Assembly: GCA_012033255.1 (NCBI GenBank)
Contig: JAAUSF010000006.1
Coordinates: 17,224 to 81,223 of the forward strand
DNA: 64,000 nucleotides
DNA from: Cyanobacteria bacterium RU_5_0
Lineage (GTDB): Bacteria > Cyanobacteriota > Cyanobacteriia > Elainellales > Elainellaceae
Reading direction: 5' to 3'
Shown: piece by piece, positions 43,244-51,985 of the stretch
How positions within the stretch are numbered: the first letter of the stretch is position 1
Layout: every line of letters starts with the position of its first letter
The notes under the pieces: generated by a model
Databases searched by the model: none
Seen by the model: only the letters and a program-made list of their open reading frames with translations
Told to the model about the DNA's origin: nothing
Made by a program: the position numbers and the translations under genes

Positions 43244-44236
43244 TCAATCATGAAGACTACCATCGGGCATAACAACACCTCGCATAATCGCACCTGTTAA
43301 ATTTGTACTGCTCAACTCTGCCCGCACCAAGTTAGCATCCGTCAGATCGGCGTTTGTCAAGTTGGCTCTAGCCAGGTAAGCATCAACTAAGTTCGCCTCC
43401 CGGAGGTTAACTGCCCAGAGATTAGCGCGGCTCAAGTCTGCCCGACTCAATCGTGCTGACATCAGGTTAGCGTGAGCCAGGTGCGATCGACCCAATTTCC
43501 CATCCGTCAGAATCACGCCTTGCAAATTAACGCTTGCCATATCCGCTTCCGTTAAATTCGCTCGCTCTAGTTTGGCATTCATCAAATTTGCGCCGCGTAA
43601 CATGGCTTGCCCCAGATTCGCCTCAGTTAGAAATGCCCCTTTCAAATTAGCTTCACTCAGGTCTGCCTGTCGCAGATCGGCTCCCCGCAGCGTTGCTTCA
43701 CTCAGGTTAGCGCCCCGCAAATCAACTCTGCTTAAATCTGCTCCCGTGAGATTGGCTCCTCGCAAGTCCGCTTTACGGAGGGTCGCTCCCCGCAAGTTAG
43801 CAGAATAATTCCGATTTTCTTCCCGTAAGTTAGCTCCCCGCAGGCAGGCTCCCGTGAGATTAGCGCCACCTAAATCTGTGTTTCGTAAATCAGCATCTAT
43901 CAAATTAGCATCAAGCAAATTTGCTAACGTTAAGTTCGCACTTCGCAAATCTGCACCTTGAAGAGTTGCCCCATGCAAGTCAGCGTCTCGAAGGTTAGCT
44001 CCGATCAAGTCGGCTTGAGTTAAGTTAGCGCCATTCAAACGAATCGCAACTAAGTTAGCTTTGTTGAGTTTAGCTCGATTGAGATAGGCAAGGGTAAGAA
44101 TGGCACTGTGTAAATCTGCTTTGCTGAAATTACTGCCAATCAAATCGGCTCTCATCAAATTAATTCCGGTCAGATTTTCGCCACTAAAATCTGTTATACC
44201 TGCTCCATATTTTTTAAGCAATTCATTTGCATTCAT
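43244..44236 (-). CDS. Pentapeptide repeat protein
   Basis: The 330-residue product is almost entirely A(D/N)LxX pentapeptides (GANLTQADLIGANLRDADLH and so on), over fifty in number, which fold as a right-handed quadrilateral beta helix. There is no signal peptide or membrane segment. The N-terminal stretch NANELLKKYGAGITDFSGEN is the usual cap of cyanobacterial forms. Function is generally unknown; some relatives mimic DNA and bind gyrase. Confidence 0.93.
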   Translation of the reverse strand: MNANELLKKYGAGITDFSGENLTGINLMRADLIGSNFSKADLHSAILTLAYLNRAKLNKANLVAIRLNGANLTQADLIGANLRDADLHGATLQGADLRSANLTLANLLDANLIDADLRNTDLGGANLTGACLRGANLREENRNYSANLRGATLRKADLRGANLTGADLSRVDLRGANLSEATLRGADLRQADLSEANLKGAFLTEANLGQAMLRGANLMNAKLERANLTEADMASVNLQGVILTDGKLGRSHLAHANLMSARLSRADLSRANLWAVNLREANLVDAYLARANLTNADLTDANLVRAELSSTNLTGAIMRGVVMPDGSLHD

Positions 44237-44301
44237 ACCGATTCGCCCTGTAATTGTTCGTTGTTAAGATTCTTTCGATCGCCCCATTTCAGTAAAAAGC
44301 T

Positions 44302-44380
44302 AAGAGAATGTTTGAAAAGTATCAACGTTCTACATTCGCTCTCTAAATCCCCCAATTCTGAGGAACTTTGAATTCGATCC
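44302..44380 (+). repeat. Dispersed repeat element (TTTGAAAAG family), copy
   Basis: AGAGAATGTTTGAAAAGTAT and a CCCCCAATTCTGAGG hairpin ending in ACTTTGAATTCGATCC match the element at 19140-19215 almost throughout. It lies between the pentapeptide gene and the triple-repeat gene. A small reverse frame over it (44233-44430) is rejected. Confidence 0.7.
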
Positions 44381-44420
44381 CTACCAAAGTTGCGGGGCCA
44401 GGGAGGCATTAAAACATCCT

Positions 44421-45572
44421 CTAAAAACATTCTGGTCGAGTCGCTTCATCGTTTTTACTTTCTGCTCGAATTAACCGAGTTGAACGATCGACTCGTTCCA
44501 AAATGGGCTGTGGATAAATAATAGGACAAAGGTAGAAGGGGTTAATAACTCGCAGCAGAACACCCGCAACTTGGCTATAATCATCAGAACTTCCTAAGCT
44601 TCTAACAACATTCTTCAGGCTTAACTCAAGTTCAGTTAATTCTCTGTAGGTTTGAAATACCATTCTCAATAAGTCATCAAGTTCGTGACTTTTGAGCATG
44701 AGATCATGCTCGATCGTCTGTTTAAATGGTTCATGAAGTAGCGAAAAGAGTAATATTTTTACTCTAAACGGACTGGTATAACGCATTAGTTCCAGTCGCA
44801 AATCAAACAAATCTTGCATTTGGCTAATGCTAGCCTGAGCTTGAGGTTTAGATTCTGTACGAGTTGATTCAAAGGGACGATTGACTGAAGATACGACTTC
44901 GGTTGACTCTAAATTCTTTGAAACGAGGGTCAACTCTTTAGCCGTATACAAAGATTGAAAAATATTAATAATTCGTTCAGCAATTAAATTATATTCTGAT
45001 TGTTTGCTCAGCTTTTTAACACGATTTGCTAAGGTCAGCTTCAGACTTTCTAATGTTGGGGCTTGCTGATGGAGTGTTTGAACTAAGTCGATCGTATTCA
45101 GTTGCTCTAATTTTTCACGATCGCTCACCCAAATATTTTTACACGCTAACACTAACAGTTTCTTGATACGAAGCGAATCTTGATCGTGTCCTAATCGTTG
45201 GGCGATCGTCTGATAATCGGCTTGATGAGACGGAACCTGTTTTACTTCAGAATAGAAGACACGAACGTAACCCACGATCGTATTGGCAACCAGCGTATAT
45301 TCCGCTGATTTATTGAGAGTATTTACAACATTTTCTAAATAGGAACGCAAATTTTCTAACGTTGGAGCCAAATCAAGCAAGGTTCGCAGCAAATCTTGCA
45401 AACTAATGACTTCCAGTTTGCTCAAATCGCTCTCCCAACTGTGATAACAAGCATAAACGAGTAGCTTTTTGATGCGTAATTTATGCTGATCATGGGTCAA
45501 ATCTTGAACAATTTTATCCAACTGCGATGATGCGGCTAATGGATTTGACTGTGGCAGGGCATCAAGAATCAT
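44421..45572 (-). CDS. Unrecognised protein with three copies of one helical domain
   Basis: The 383-residue protein repeats one unit of about 80 residues at 25-107, 127-209 and 263-346. Shared features are HDQ.KLRIKKLL..AC at the start, then a segment ending DLAPTLE or QQAPTLESLK, and finally YTLVANTIV or YNLIAERIIN. Copies one and two are close; copy three is divergent (RVKILLFSLLHEPFKQTIEHD). No cysteine cluster, signal or membrane segment is seen. I do not recognise the domain. It is predicted to be all-helical and might bind other proteins. The linker (211-262) is Ser/Glu/Thr-rich. Confidence 0.75.
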   Translation of the reverse strand: MILDALPQSNPLAASSQLDKIVQDLTHDQHKLRIKKLLVYACYHSWESDLSKLEVISLQDLLRTLLDLAPTLENLRSYLENVVNTLNKSAEYTLVANTIVGYVRVFYSEVKQVPSHQADYQTIAQRLGHDQDSLRIKKLLVLACKNIWVSDREKLEQLNTIDLVQTLHQQAPTLESLKLTLANRVKKLSKQSEYNLIAERIINIFQSLYTAKELTLVSKNLESTEVVSSVNRPFESTRTESKPQAQASISQMQDLFDLRLELMRYTSPFRVKILLFSLLHEPFKQTIEHDLMLKSHELDDLLRMVFQTYRELTELELSLKNVVRSLGSSDDYSQVAGVLLRVINPFYLCPIIYPQPILERVDRSTRLIRAESKNDEATRPECF

Positions 45573-45990
45573 GGGTTACTTGCTCAAGCGTAAGTCATTG
45601 AATAGATGCATTAATTTCAGGATTCCCATTTACATCCCTGAAACCAACGTCAAGAATTATGATTTTTTGGCAGCAAATGCACTGAACTCGCGGATTTTTA
45701 GGATCGCAAATTAAATCCACCTGTAAATTTTTTGGTGATTTCGCACTCGATAGGAGAAAACCCATTGGTCTGTCCTCTAAGCCAGAGCAACCCCGCAGGG
45801 ATTGCCCCTACACTATGCCATACTGTATTCTTCTGGTTTTGTGCCTTCGTGCCTTTGTGGTTAAGACCGATAGCAATTATGGCTAGATCTGACTGTTGCA
45901 ATCATTCTGAGGGTCAGGTATCCTGCTCGAAACAAGTCGTCTGCAATACATAAACTCATCTTGACAAAAGTACTCTTTAGGGCACTGCCA
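45573..45990. other. Intergenic region with dispersed repeat words
   Basis: No gene is supported. It contains GCAACCCCGCAGGGATTGC (an imperfect palindrome, near 45787-45805) and CTTCGTGCCTTTGTGGTTA (45846-45864), both words dispersed in cyanobacterial genomes. The second is almost the reverse complement of 24582-24599. Confidence 0.5.
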
Positions 45991-46260
45991 ATGACGAAGG
46001 CAAGTGAAAAAATAGAAGTAACGAATGAAGAGGATCAATCTATGCCTGATACTGGGATTCAAGTATGCCCTATATGTGGGGTGAAAATTCTCAAGATTAT
46101 TGGTGGCGATCGGGTGATGTTTTCAGCCGGGCCACCCGGAACACGAGCTATCCTCTGGGCACGAGTCTGCCAATATACTGAAAAAAGAGGTTGCATCAAT
46201 CGGGACAAGGAGGCGATCGGCAACGTTAAGCCACAAGACTACTATCAATCTGAAGTGTGA
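45991..46260 (+). CDS. Small zinc-ribbon-like protein
   Basis: The 89-residue frame contains VCPICGVKIL, later VCQYT and GCINRD, so Cys-x2-Cys, Cys and Cys that could bind one zinc. The start could be at 45991 (AGGG upstream) or at 46042 (GAGGA seven bases upstream), and I cannot decide. The product between the cysteines (GGDRVMFSAGPPGTRAILWA) has a beta-hairpin character. It lies just upstream of the RMD1 gene. The function is unknown. Confidence 0.6.
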   Translation: MTKASEKIEVTNEEDQSMPDTGIQVCPICGVKILKIIGGDRVMFSAGPPGTRAILWARVCQYTEKRGCINRDKEAIGNVKPQDYYQSEV

Positions 46261-46364
46261 CTGCGCCACTATGACTCGGTCTGGAGTACGCTTCACTCCT
46301 GTAGCAATGAAGTTAGCAGTTCCTTATGCTTTCTGGCAACAGGAAGACCGAGCATAATCAAATC

Positions 46365-47162
46365 ATGCAAAAACTCTTTGATGATAAAGATACCGTTAAA
46401 GGCCGCGCACTATTTTTAGGAGAGCGTCTAGATCTCAAAGCTCTAGAAAGGACAGAGTATCTAGCAACAATCCCTCTAGTTGTGAGCGCCGGAGATCACG
46501 GCTGTGTTGTGCTGTTCCGCTATGGAGCCACTGTTCTGTTTGGGCTAAGCCCAGTAGAAGAAGTGTCATTTCTGACCTACCTTAAACCTTTAGTGATCGA
46601 ACCTTTTCCCTATCCAGAGACAGAAGAAGCCGTCCTTAAAATTGATGGAACCGCAGGAGAGCGAGTTGAAAATGGCATCATTTGGCTACGAGAGTTCAGT
46701 ATCGAACGCTTCCAAATTGTAGGAGACATACTAGCAAAGAGCGTTGTTCTAGCACATTACGAAGTCGGCACGGGTCAGGTTTTCGATCAGATTGAGCCAT
46801 TCGCAGACAGTCTCCAGCGTACTACAAAGGACGAACGATGGGGCAAAGAACTCCTGCGTCAACTCGGCAGAACTCTCTCGATTCAGCACAAGATTGTGGG
46901 ACGGGTTGAAATCATTGATAAGCCAGAATTGCTCTGGGATGCGCCTGATCTGGAGCGACTTTATCTTCGTCTAGAAAATGAATATGAGATCCGAGAACGG
47001 CATTTAGCCTTAGAGCGCAAGTTGGACTTAATTTCTCGTACTGCCGAAACCGTGTTGGATCTGCTTCAGCACAATACGGGATTGCGGGTGGAGTGGTATG
47101 TAGTGATTTTGATTGTGGTAGAAATTTTGCTGTCGCTCTATGACTTGTTTTTGCAGGTGTAA
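46365..47162 (+). CDS. RMD1/YagE family (DUF155) membrane protein
   Basis: The start is taken at 46365 (MQKLFDDKDTVKGRALFLGE), which matches the family's usual beginning. A start at 46326 would add 13 residues. The 265-residue protein has GCVVLFRYGATVLFGLSP and later RLENEYEIRERHLALERKLD, both typical of DUF155. A C-terminal membrane segment (WYVVILIVVEILLSLYDLF) anchors it, so the bulk faces the cytosol or lumen. The eukaryotic relative Rmd1 is a mitochondrial inner membrane protein; the cyanobacterial role is unknown. Confidence 0.88.
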   Translation: MQKLFDDKDTVKGRALFLGERLDLKALERTEYLATIPLVVSAGDHGCVVLFRYGATVLFGLSPVEEVSFLTYLKPLVIEPFPYPETEEAVLKIDGTAGERVENGIIWLREFSIERFQIVGDILAKSVVLAHYEVGTGQVFDQIEPFADSLQRTTKDERWGKELLRQLGRTLSIQHKIVGRVEIIDKPELLWDAPDLERLYLRLENEYEIRERHLALERKLDLISRTAETVLDLLQHNTGLRVEWYVVILIVVEILLSLYDLFLQV

Positions 47163-47210
47163 GAATGAGGGGTGAAGGGTGAAAGGTGAAGGGTGAAGGA
47201 GGGCGATCGT
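47163..47210. repeat. GGTGAAG-type heptamers between convergent genes
   Basis: GAGGGGTGAAGGGTGAAAGG and its continuation are degenerate heptamers placed between the RMD1 stop and the mgtC-like stop. Confidence 0.75.
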
Positions 47211-47217
47211 AGGCTAT

Positions 47218-47709
47218 CTAGATGTCTTCGGGGTTTCGGTGACGGCTTCGATTGATTCGGGTTTCGAGTTTTTTGACGCCTCGTAGGATGATGACGGTGG
47301 CGATCGCGCCAAACAAGCCCATTTGCCATAAGCCACAGCCTGCTGCAATGCCCAGGGCAGATGAAACCCAAATGGCAGCAGCAGAGGTCAGCCCTCGGAC
47401 TCGAACTTCCCCAGAACCCAGTCGAGATTCACTGAAAATTTCTCCGGCACCTAAAAATCCAACTCCAGTGATAATTCCTTGAATCACGCGACTGAGAGAA
47501 TCAGCTGTGGTCTGTACCATGCCAGTTTGAATGCTACTCAGGACGAGGAGCGCCGTTCCTAAGCTGACGAGCATATGCGTTCGCAGTCCAGCAGGCTTGC
47601 GATCGGTTTCTCGCTCCCAGCCAATAATGCCGCCCAACACGATCGCAAGACACAGTCTGAAGAGAACGTCTTGCCAGTCAGCCGGATACAGTAAGTTGAT
47701 GCCTGACAT
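47218..47709 (-). CDS. MgtC/SapB family membrane protein
   Basis: The 163-residue protein has four or five membrane segments and the MgtC signature in FRLCLAIVLGGIIGWERETD (residues 16-35) followed by KPAGLRTHMLVSLGTALL. It ends with a charged tail. MgtC proteins aid growth at low magnesium and modulate the F-type ATPase in some bacteria; the role here is an inference. It is followed on the same strand, upstream, by the DUF3288 gene, 11 bases away, so they are likely co-transcribed. Confidence 0.9.
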   Translation of the reverse strand: MSGINLLYPADWQDVLFRLCLAIVLGGIIGWERETDRKPAGLRTHMLVSLGTALLVLSSIQTGMVQTTADSLSRVIQGIITGVGFLGAGEIFSESRLGSGEVRVRGLTSAAAIWVSSALGIAAGCGLWQMGLFGAIATVIILRGVKKLETRINRSRHRNPEDI

Positions 47710-47720
47710 CGATCGCTTGA

Positions 47721-48029
47721 TTAACTCCAGTCTTCTCGTTGCGTCCCTCGTCCTCTATAGACTTGAGCAGTTTGGTGAATTTGACGAGTTTTGGCAAATA
47801 ATTCTGCCTCTGTTAATTGCCACTGCGTCAACACTTTGTCCAAATCAGTCTGAATATCTCTAGCGCCCGGAAATCCACGATAGCGAATCCGCAGACGGGC
47901 AAATTCTGCCAGGTTGTAGTCAGTTGGGGAAGCGTCGAGGAGCATATTCACGATCTGGCGATCGTCACTCCATAGGGGATGTTGCTGGTCTTTTTTAACC
48001 GATTGGGGATTGTCTGAAGCGGCAGTCAT
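47721..48029 (-). CDS. DUF3288 family protein
   Basis: The 102-residue product carries DQQHPLWSDDRQIVNMLLDA, then YNLAEFARLRIRYRGFPGAR and LTQWQLTEAELFAKTRQIH. This is the cyanobacteria-restricted DUF3288. It is soluble, probably helical, and of unknown function. The gene lies directly upstream of the MgtC-like gene. Confidence 0.82.
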   Translation of the reverse strand: MTAASDNPQSVKKDQQHPLWSDDRQIVNMLLDASPTDYNLAEFARLRIRYRGFPGARDIQTDLDKVLTQWQLTEAELFAKTRQIHQTAQVYRGRGTQREDWS

Positions 48030-48428
48030 ACAGAGATAAATCTATTCTACGTCGCCTAATTTTAGAGTTTAAGTGAAGAAACCGAACCACAAAGGAACTA
48101 GATGCTTCGATAACCCATCACCGATAACCCATTACCGATTAAGTGGACGGGCAAGATGCCCATCCCACAAGGATACTGAGATTGGTAGGTGCAAATTGAA
48201 TAGGGTTCAGCTTCCCCATTCCCGTTACCAGCAATGCCACTTCAACGCCGATTAACTTAATCAAGAATTGGATTGAAATGTAAGAAATTTTTAATCCTGG
48301 TTAAGAATCTTGAAGATTTGCCTGGGCACACGGGTCAGATCAAGATGAGTTTGCTAAGATTAGCGCCACGCTAGCCTAGATGTTTCAAGTTTTGCGATCG
48401 TTTTGGCACCAAGGATTAGGAGGAAGTC
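48030..48428. other. Intergenic region with repeats
   Basis: No gene is supported. CGATAACCCATCACCGATAA and a near copy (48110-48140), then the palindrome GGGCAAGATGCCC (48149-48161), match repeats elsewhere (383-395). The right end holds the strong TTAGGAGGAAGT site for the next gene. Confidence 0.55.
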
Positions 48429-49442
48429 GTGACTGAGCAGGTCGATCCGTTAGAACCCTATCGGCGGATGGCAAACTCCATTCGCTTTGTTCCGCCCCTT
48501 CCCCTCAAATCGCCATCTCACTATACGTTGACTGATTCAACCCCAATACTTGGCTCAGCCCCAAATCCGCCAATCTCTGCACCTATTGCGTCTCCGGCTA
48601 CCTCACGATTGATCCCCTCAACTCACTCAGAGCAACCACTACCTCCTCTTCATTCCTCTGATCGCACGGCTGAGCTAGTTCGGGCGGCTGTTTCTCGGCC
48701 CACCTCATTACCGCCGATTTACATCCTTCAAGAGAACATTGGCGATCGTATTAGCCGCCTGACGCCTGTTCCCCCTCCTAAACCTGAACCCATTCTGTTC
48801 CGGCCTAAAATTCCTCAACCTGACCCCCACTGGCATCTGACGCCTGCCCTCATTCAGCCAACTGACAACTCGATTTTGCCAACCGTTGCTGAGTTAGTCA
48901 GTCACGAGTCGCATGGACATGAGCCGATCGACATTGAACCTGTCGTAGTTGAACCCGTCGCAGTTGAACCGATCGACATTGAACCCGTCGCAGTTGAACC
49001 CGTTGTAATTGAACCGGTCGTAGTTGAACCGATCGACATTAAACCTGTTGCAGTTGAGACTATTGAGCTTGAATCCGTCGCAGTTGAATCAGACTTGCAG
49101 CCTTCAGACCCAACGGATGCCATTACGACCTGGCTTGGTTCAATGGTCAACTACATGGAAGGGATAACGCATAAGCTGGTAGATGAACCCCCGCAAGACA
49201 CTCAGCCTGAAGCAGATCTACCTGATACTAACGGGATCAGTTGCCCCGAATGCAGATCTAGTGATATTCGCAAAAATGGACATCGAGGCAGCAAGCAGAA
49301 ATATCGCTGTAAAACCTGTGGTCGGCAATTCACCGACAGCCCGATCGCCCAACCTTCCCAACTCGAAGAAATTCCCTTCACTAAATCTAGCAAAGTAGCC
49401 ATGAAGAAAAAAGCACGAGGATTTGGAACAAAAGCAAAGTGA
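48429..49442 (+). CDS. Pentamer-repeat protein with transposase-type zinc ribbon
   Basis: The 337-residue product starts at GTG after GGAGGAAGTC. Residues 1-160 are Pro/Ser/Thr-rich. Residues 165-219 are eleven pentamers of the form xxxEP (PIDIEPVVVEPVAVEP...). Then DAITTWLGSMVNYMEGIT and a C4 zinc ribbon with Cys272, 275, 294 and 297 (CPECRSSDIRKNGHRG; YRCKTCGRQFTD) of the type that begins IS1/InsA-like transposases. No transposase catalytic domain follows, only a basic tail. It may be a domesticated DNA-binding domain. The function is unknown. Confidence 0.72.
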   Translation: MTEQVDPLEPYRRMANSIRFVPPLPLKSPSHYTLTDSTPILGSAPNPPISAPIASPATSRLIPSTHSEQPLPPLHSSDRTAELVRAAVSRPTSLPPIYILQENIGDRISRLTPVPPPKPEPILFRPKIPQPDPHWHLTPALIQPTDNSILPTVAELVSHESHGHEPIDIEPVVVEPVAVEPIDIEPVAVEPVVIEPVVVEPIDIKPVAVETIELESVAVESDLQPSDPTDAITTWLGSMVNYMEGITHKLVDEPPQDTQPEADLPDTNGISCPECRSSDIRKNGHRGSKQKYRCKTCGRQFTDSPIAQPSQLEEIPFTKSSKVAMKKKARGFGTKAK

Positions 49443-49531
49443 GAAAGGTAGAGCCTGGAGAATCCAACGACGACAAAAGATAATGAGCTAGCATTAATCG
49501 TGATTAATGCTGATGAATAAAGAGATCAGTT

Positions 49532-50788
49532 TTAAAACTTTAGACGGTGACGATGGTTGTTGACAGATTCTACAATTCCGAGTGCAACAAAATTTGTCAA
49601 CAAAGACGATCGCCCATAGCTCAACCAAGGTAACGGAATTCCGGTTACAGGTGCCAATCCGATCGTCATTCCAATATTAATCAATAGCTGAAACACAATC
49701 ATCGACAGAACACCGATCGCCAATAGCGAACCAAAATTATCCTTGGCATTTTGAGCAATGATCACGAGTCGCAGGCAGATGATCCAGAAGATGACTAGAA
49801 CGGCAACACATCCAATGAACCCCAATTCTTCACCGATCGCTGAAAAGATGAAATCAGTATGTTGTTCGGGAATGAAATTAAGCTGCGTTTGAGTGCCTTG
49901 ATTGAGTCCACGCCCAAAGAGTTGTCCTGCCCCGATCGCAATCCGCGATTGAATCAGGTGATAGCCGCCGCCCAACGGATCTTTGTCAGGAGTCAGGAAG
50001 AGGGAGAGGCGATCGCGCTGATATTCCTTCAGCACATAATCCCAAACAAATTTTCCCAGACCTCCGGCAACGAGGTTTACGACGGCAACACTGAAAGAAC
50101 CTGACCAGGCCCACGGTAGAGTCCGCCATGCAATAATCAGCATCAGCACTACCCACGCTAACCATCCTGGCAGAAATACACCGAATAAGATGGCAGAGAC
50201 GATCGGAGAAATCAACAAAATTAGCCAGCCCGGATTAGCATTACCCCAGTAGAGCATCCCTAACGTAATTGCACCAAAAACCAGCGATGTCCCTAAGTCG
50301 GGTTGCAGCATGATTAGCATCCACGGAACCGCCGTAATTGACAGAATCTTCAGCACCATCGGAATCGTAGACGCTCCCTGCTCTTGCATCGTAGCGGCTA
50401 AGGTAATGATGACGCCAATCTTGGCAAACTCGGAGGGCTGGAAATTGAAATCGCCAATGTAAATCCAACTTTGGGCACCGTTGACTGTTGTCCCAATTAA
50501 CACCACCGCTAGCAGAAGCAGGTTTGTCAGGATGTAGATGATCCAGCGCCACTGCATCAGGTTTTCATAGCGCCAACGAGCGATCGCCAGCGCAATCATG
50601 GCACCTATTCCGCCTCCAACCCAGTGTTGCCACCAATCCGCATCCCCATTGTGCAATTCAGTACTACGGATAGCAATTCCTCCAAACGAAGTTAAACCAA
50701 TAACCAGCAAGAACAGCAACCAATCGACTTCTTGCCAAGGCTGGAGCAAGGATTTCCAGTTAACGCGACCGAAGGATTTTTGCAACAT
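49532..50788 (-). CDS. rodA: RodA, peptidoglycan glycosyltransferase (SEDS)
   Basis: The 418-residue polytopic protein has about ten membrane segments and the SEDS motifs. These are QPDLGTSLVFGAITL, the catalytic Asp in EQHTDFIFSAIGEELGFIG, and GIPLPWLSYGRSSLL at the end. It polymerises glycan strands in side-wall growth together with a class B PBP. Length is normal. The mrp gene lies 21 bases upstream on the same strand, so they are probably in one operon. Confidence 0.93.
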   Translation of the reverse strand: MLQKSFGRVNWKSLLQPWQEVDWLLFLLVIGLTSFGGIAIRSTELHNGDADWWQHWVGGGIGAMIALAIARWRYENLMQWRWIIYILTNLLLLAVVLIGTTVNGAQSWIYIGDFNFQPSEFAKIGVIITLAATMQEQGASTIPMVLKILSITAVPWMLIMLQPDLGTSLVFGAITLGMLYWGNANPGWLILLISPIVSAILFGVFLPGWLAWVVLMLIIAWRTLPWAWSGSFSVAVVNLVAGGLGKFVWDYVLKEYQRDRLSLFLTPDKDPLGGGYHLIQSRIAIGAGQLFGRGLNQGTQTQLNFIPEQHTDFIFSAIGEELGFIGCVAVLVIFWIICLRLVIIAQNAKDNFGSLLAIGVLSMIVFQLLINIGMTIGLAPVTGIPLPWLSYGRSSLLTNFVALGIVESVNNHRHRLKF

Positions 50789-50809
50789 GGGGGAATAGGA
50801 ATGAAGGAC

Positions 50810-51886
50810 TCAGGCAAGAGCAGCCACAGACACTCTAGCGGCAATCTGTTGCGCGATCGCCATGAGGGCTTTGGCGGACGCCGACTCAGGCACATCAATG
50901 ACGATCGGGATACCGCGATCGCCCCCTTCGCGCAGAGACATTTCTAGAGGGATGCAGCCCAGAAGGGGTAAATCAAGTTCTTTGGAGGTTTTTTCACCGC
51001 CACCCGAACCAAAGATATCGTACTGGTGATCGGGCAGATCGGGAGGAATAAAGTAGCTCATATTCTCCACGATGCCCAGGATAGGCACAGGATTGGGCAT
51101 CCGTTGGAACATCCGCAATCCTCGACGCGCATCTTGCAGAGCCACGCTTTGAGGCGTTGTGACAATGACCACTCCTGCCATTGGAACGGCTTGCCCCATC
51201 GTCAACTGCGCATCCCCTGTTCCAGGAGGCATATCAACGAGCAAGTAATCCAGTTCGCCCCAGTCCGTTTGGTAGAGAAATTGGCGAATTCGAGCGTCTA
51301 ACATCGGTCCGCGCCAGATGACGGGTTGATCAGGGTCAATAAAAAAGCCCATTGATACCAGCTTGACTCCGTAATTAAACGCAGGTTCCAAAACTTCTCC
51401 AGTTGGAGATTGTTTCACAGTAGGATAGGCATTTGCCAGCCCTAACATCATCGGTGTATTAGGCCCATAAATATCTGCATCCAGCAATCCTACCTTTGCC
51501 CCCATCAACGCCAATGCAACGGCTACGTTGACTGAAACCGTACTCTTTCCGACGCCGCCCTTCCCACTGGTGATCGCCAAAATATTTTTGACACCTGCAA
51601 TTCCGGCACGATCGGGTAAAGCTTTCTGCTGCGGAGTTTCTGCCGTTACCTCCACCTCTACCGTCTCCACGCCAGGAAGCGATTTCACGGCTTTCTCACA
51701 TTCCTCAACAATGAATAGTCGCAACGGGCAGGCGGGAGTTGTCAAAACGAGGGTAAAACTGACCTGGCTACCCTCTACCCGTACATTGCGGATCATGTTC
51801 AAATCGACCAAGCTTTTCCGGAGTTCAGGGTCTTGCACAGGACGCAAGACTTCCAAAATGACGCGAGTATCAAGCATTGTAGGCAT
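50810..51886 (-). CDS. mrp: Mrp/NBP35 family iron-sulfur carrier ATPase
   Basis: The 358-residue protein (ATG at 51886, GGAG upstream) has an N-terminal MIP18/DUF59 domain (LRPVQDPELRKSLVDLNMIR) and a ParA-like P-loop ATPase: GKGGVGKSTVSVNVAVALAL, LLDADIYGPNTPMMLG, and DYLLVDMPPGTGDAQLT. Mrp/ApbC proteins carry and transfer 4Fe-4S clusters. A start at 51931 is less likely. Confidence 0.92.
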   Translation of the reverse strand: MPTMLDTRVILEVLRPVQDPELRKSLVDLNMIRNVRVEGSQVSFTLVLTTPACPLRLFIVEECEKAVKSLPGVETVEVEVTAETPQQKALPDRAGIAGVKNILAITSGKGGVGKSTVSVNVAVALALMGAKVGLLDADIYGPNTPMMLGLANAYPTVKQSPTGEVLEPAFNYGVKLVSMGFFIDPDQPVIWRGPMLDARIRQFLYQTDWGELDYLLVDMPPGTGDAQLTMGQAVPMAGVVIVTTPQSVALQDARRGLRMFQRMPNPVPILGIVENMSYFIPPDLPDHQYDIFGSGGGEKTSKELDLPLLGCIPLEMSLREGGDRGIPIVIDVPESASAKALMAIAQQIAARVSVAALA

Positions 51887-51985
51887 TGTGTTCTCCACCC
51901 TAGCGATCGGCACTAAGGAACATCTAAGCATTATTTCTTAACAGTTCATTGTACCGTTAGCTTAGATGGGTTTTGGCGATTAGGG

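Noticed and set aside
44233..44430. Small reverse frame ahead of the pentapeptide-repeat gene
   Set aside because: It lies over the TTTGAAAAG repeat element and its residues match nothing; the repeat explains the open frame.
45698..45953. Opposing small frames in the intergenic repeat region
   Set aside because: They lie over dispersed cyanobacterial repeat words and have no protein-like pattern.
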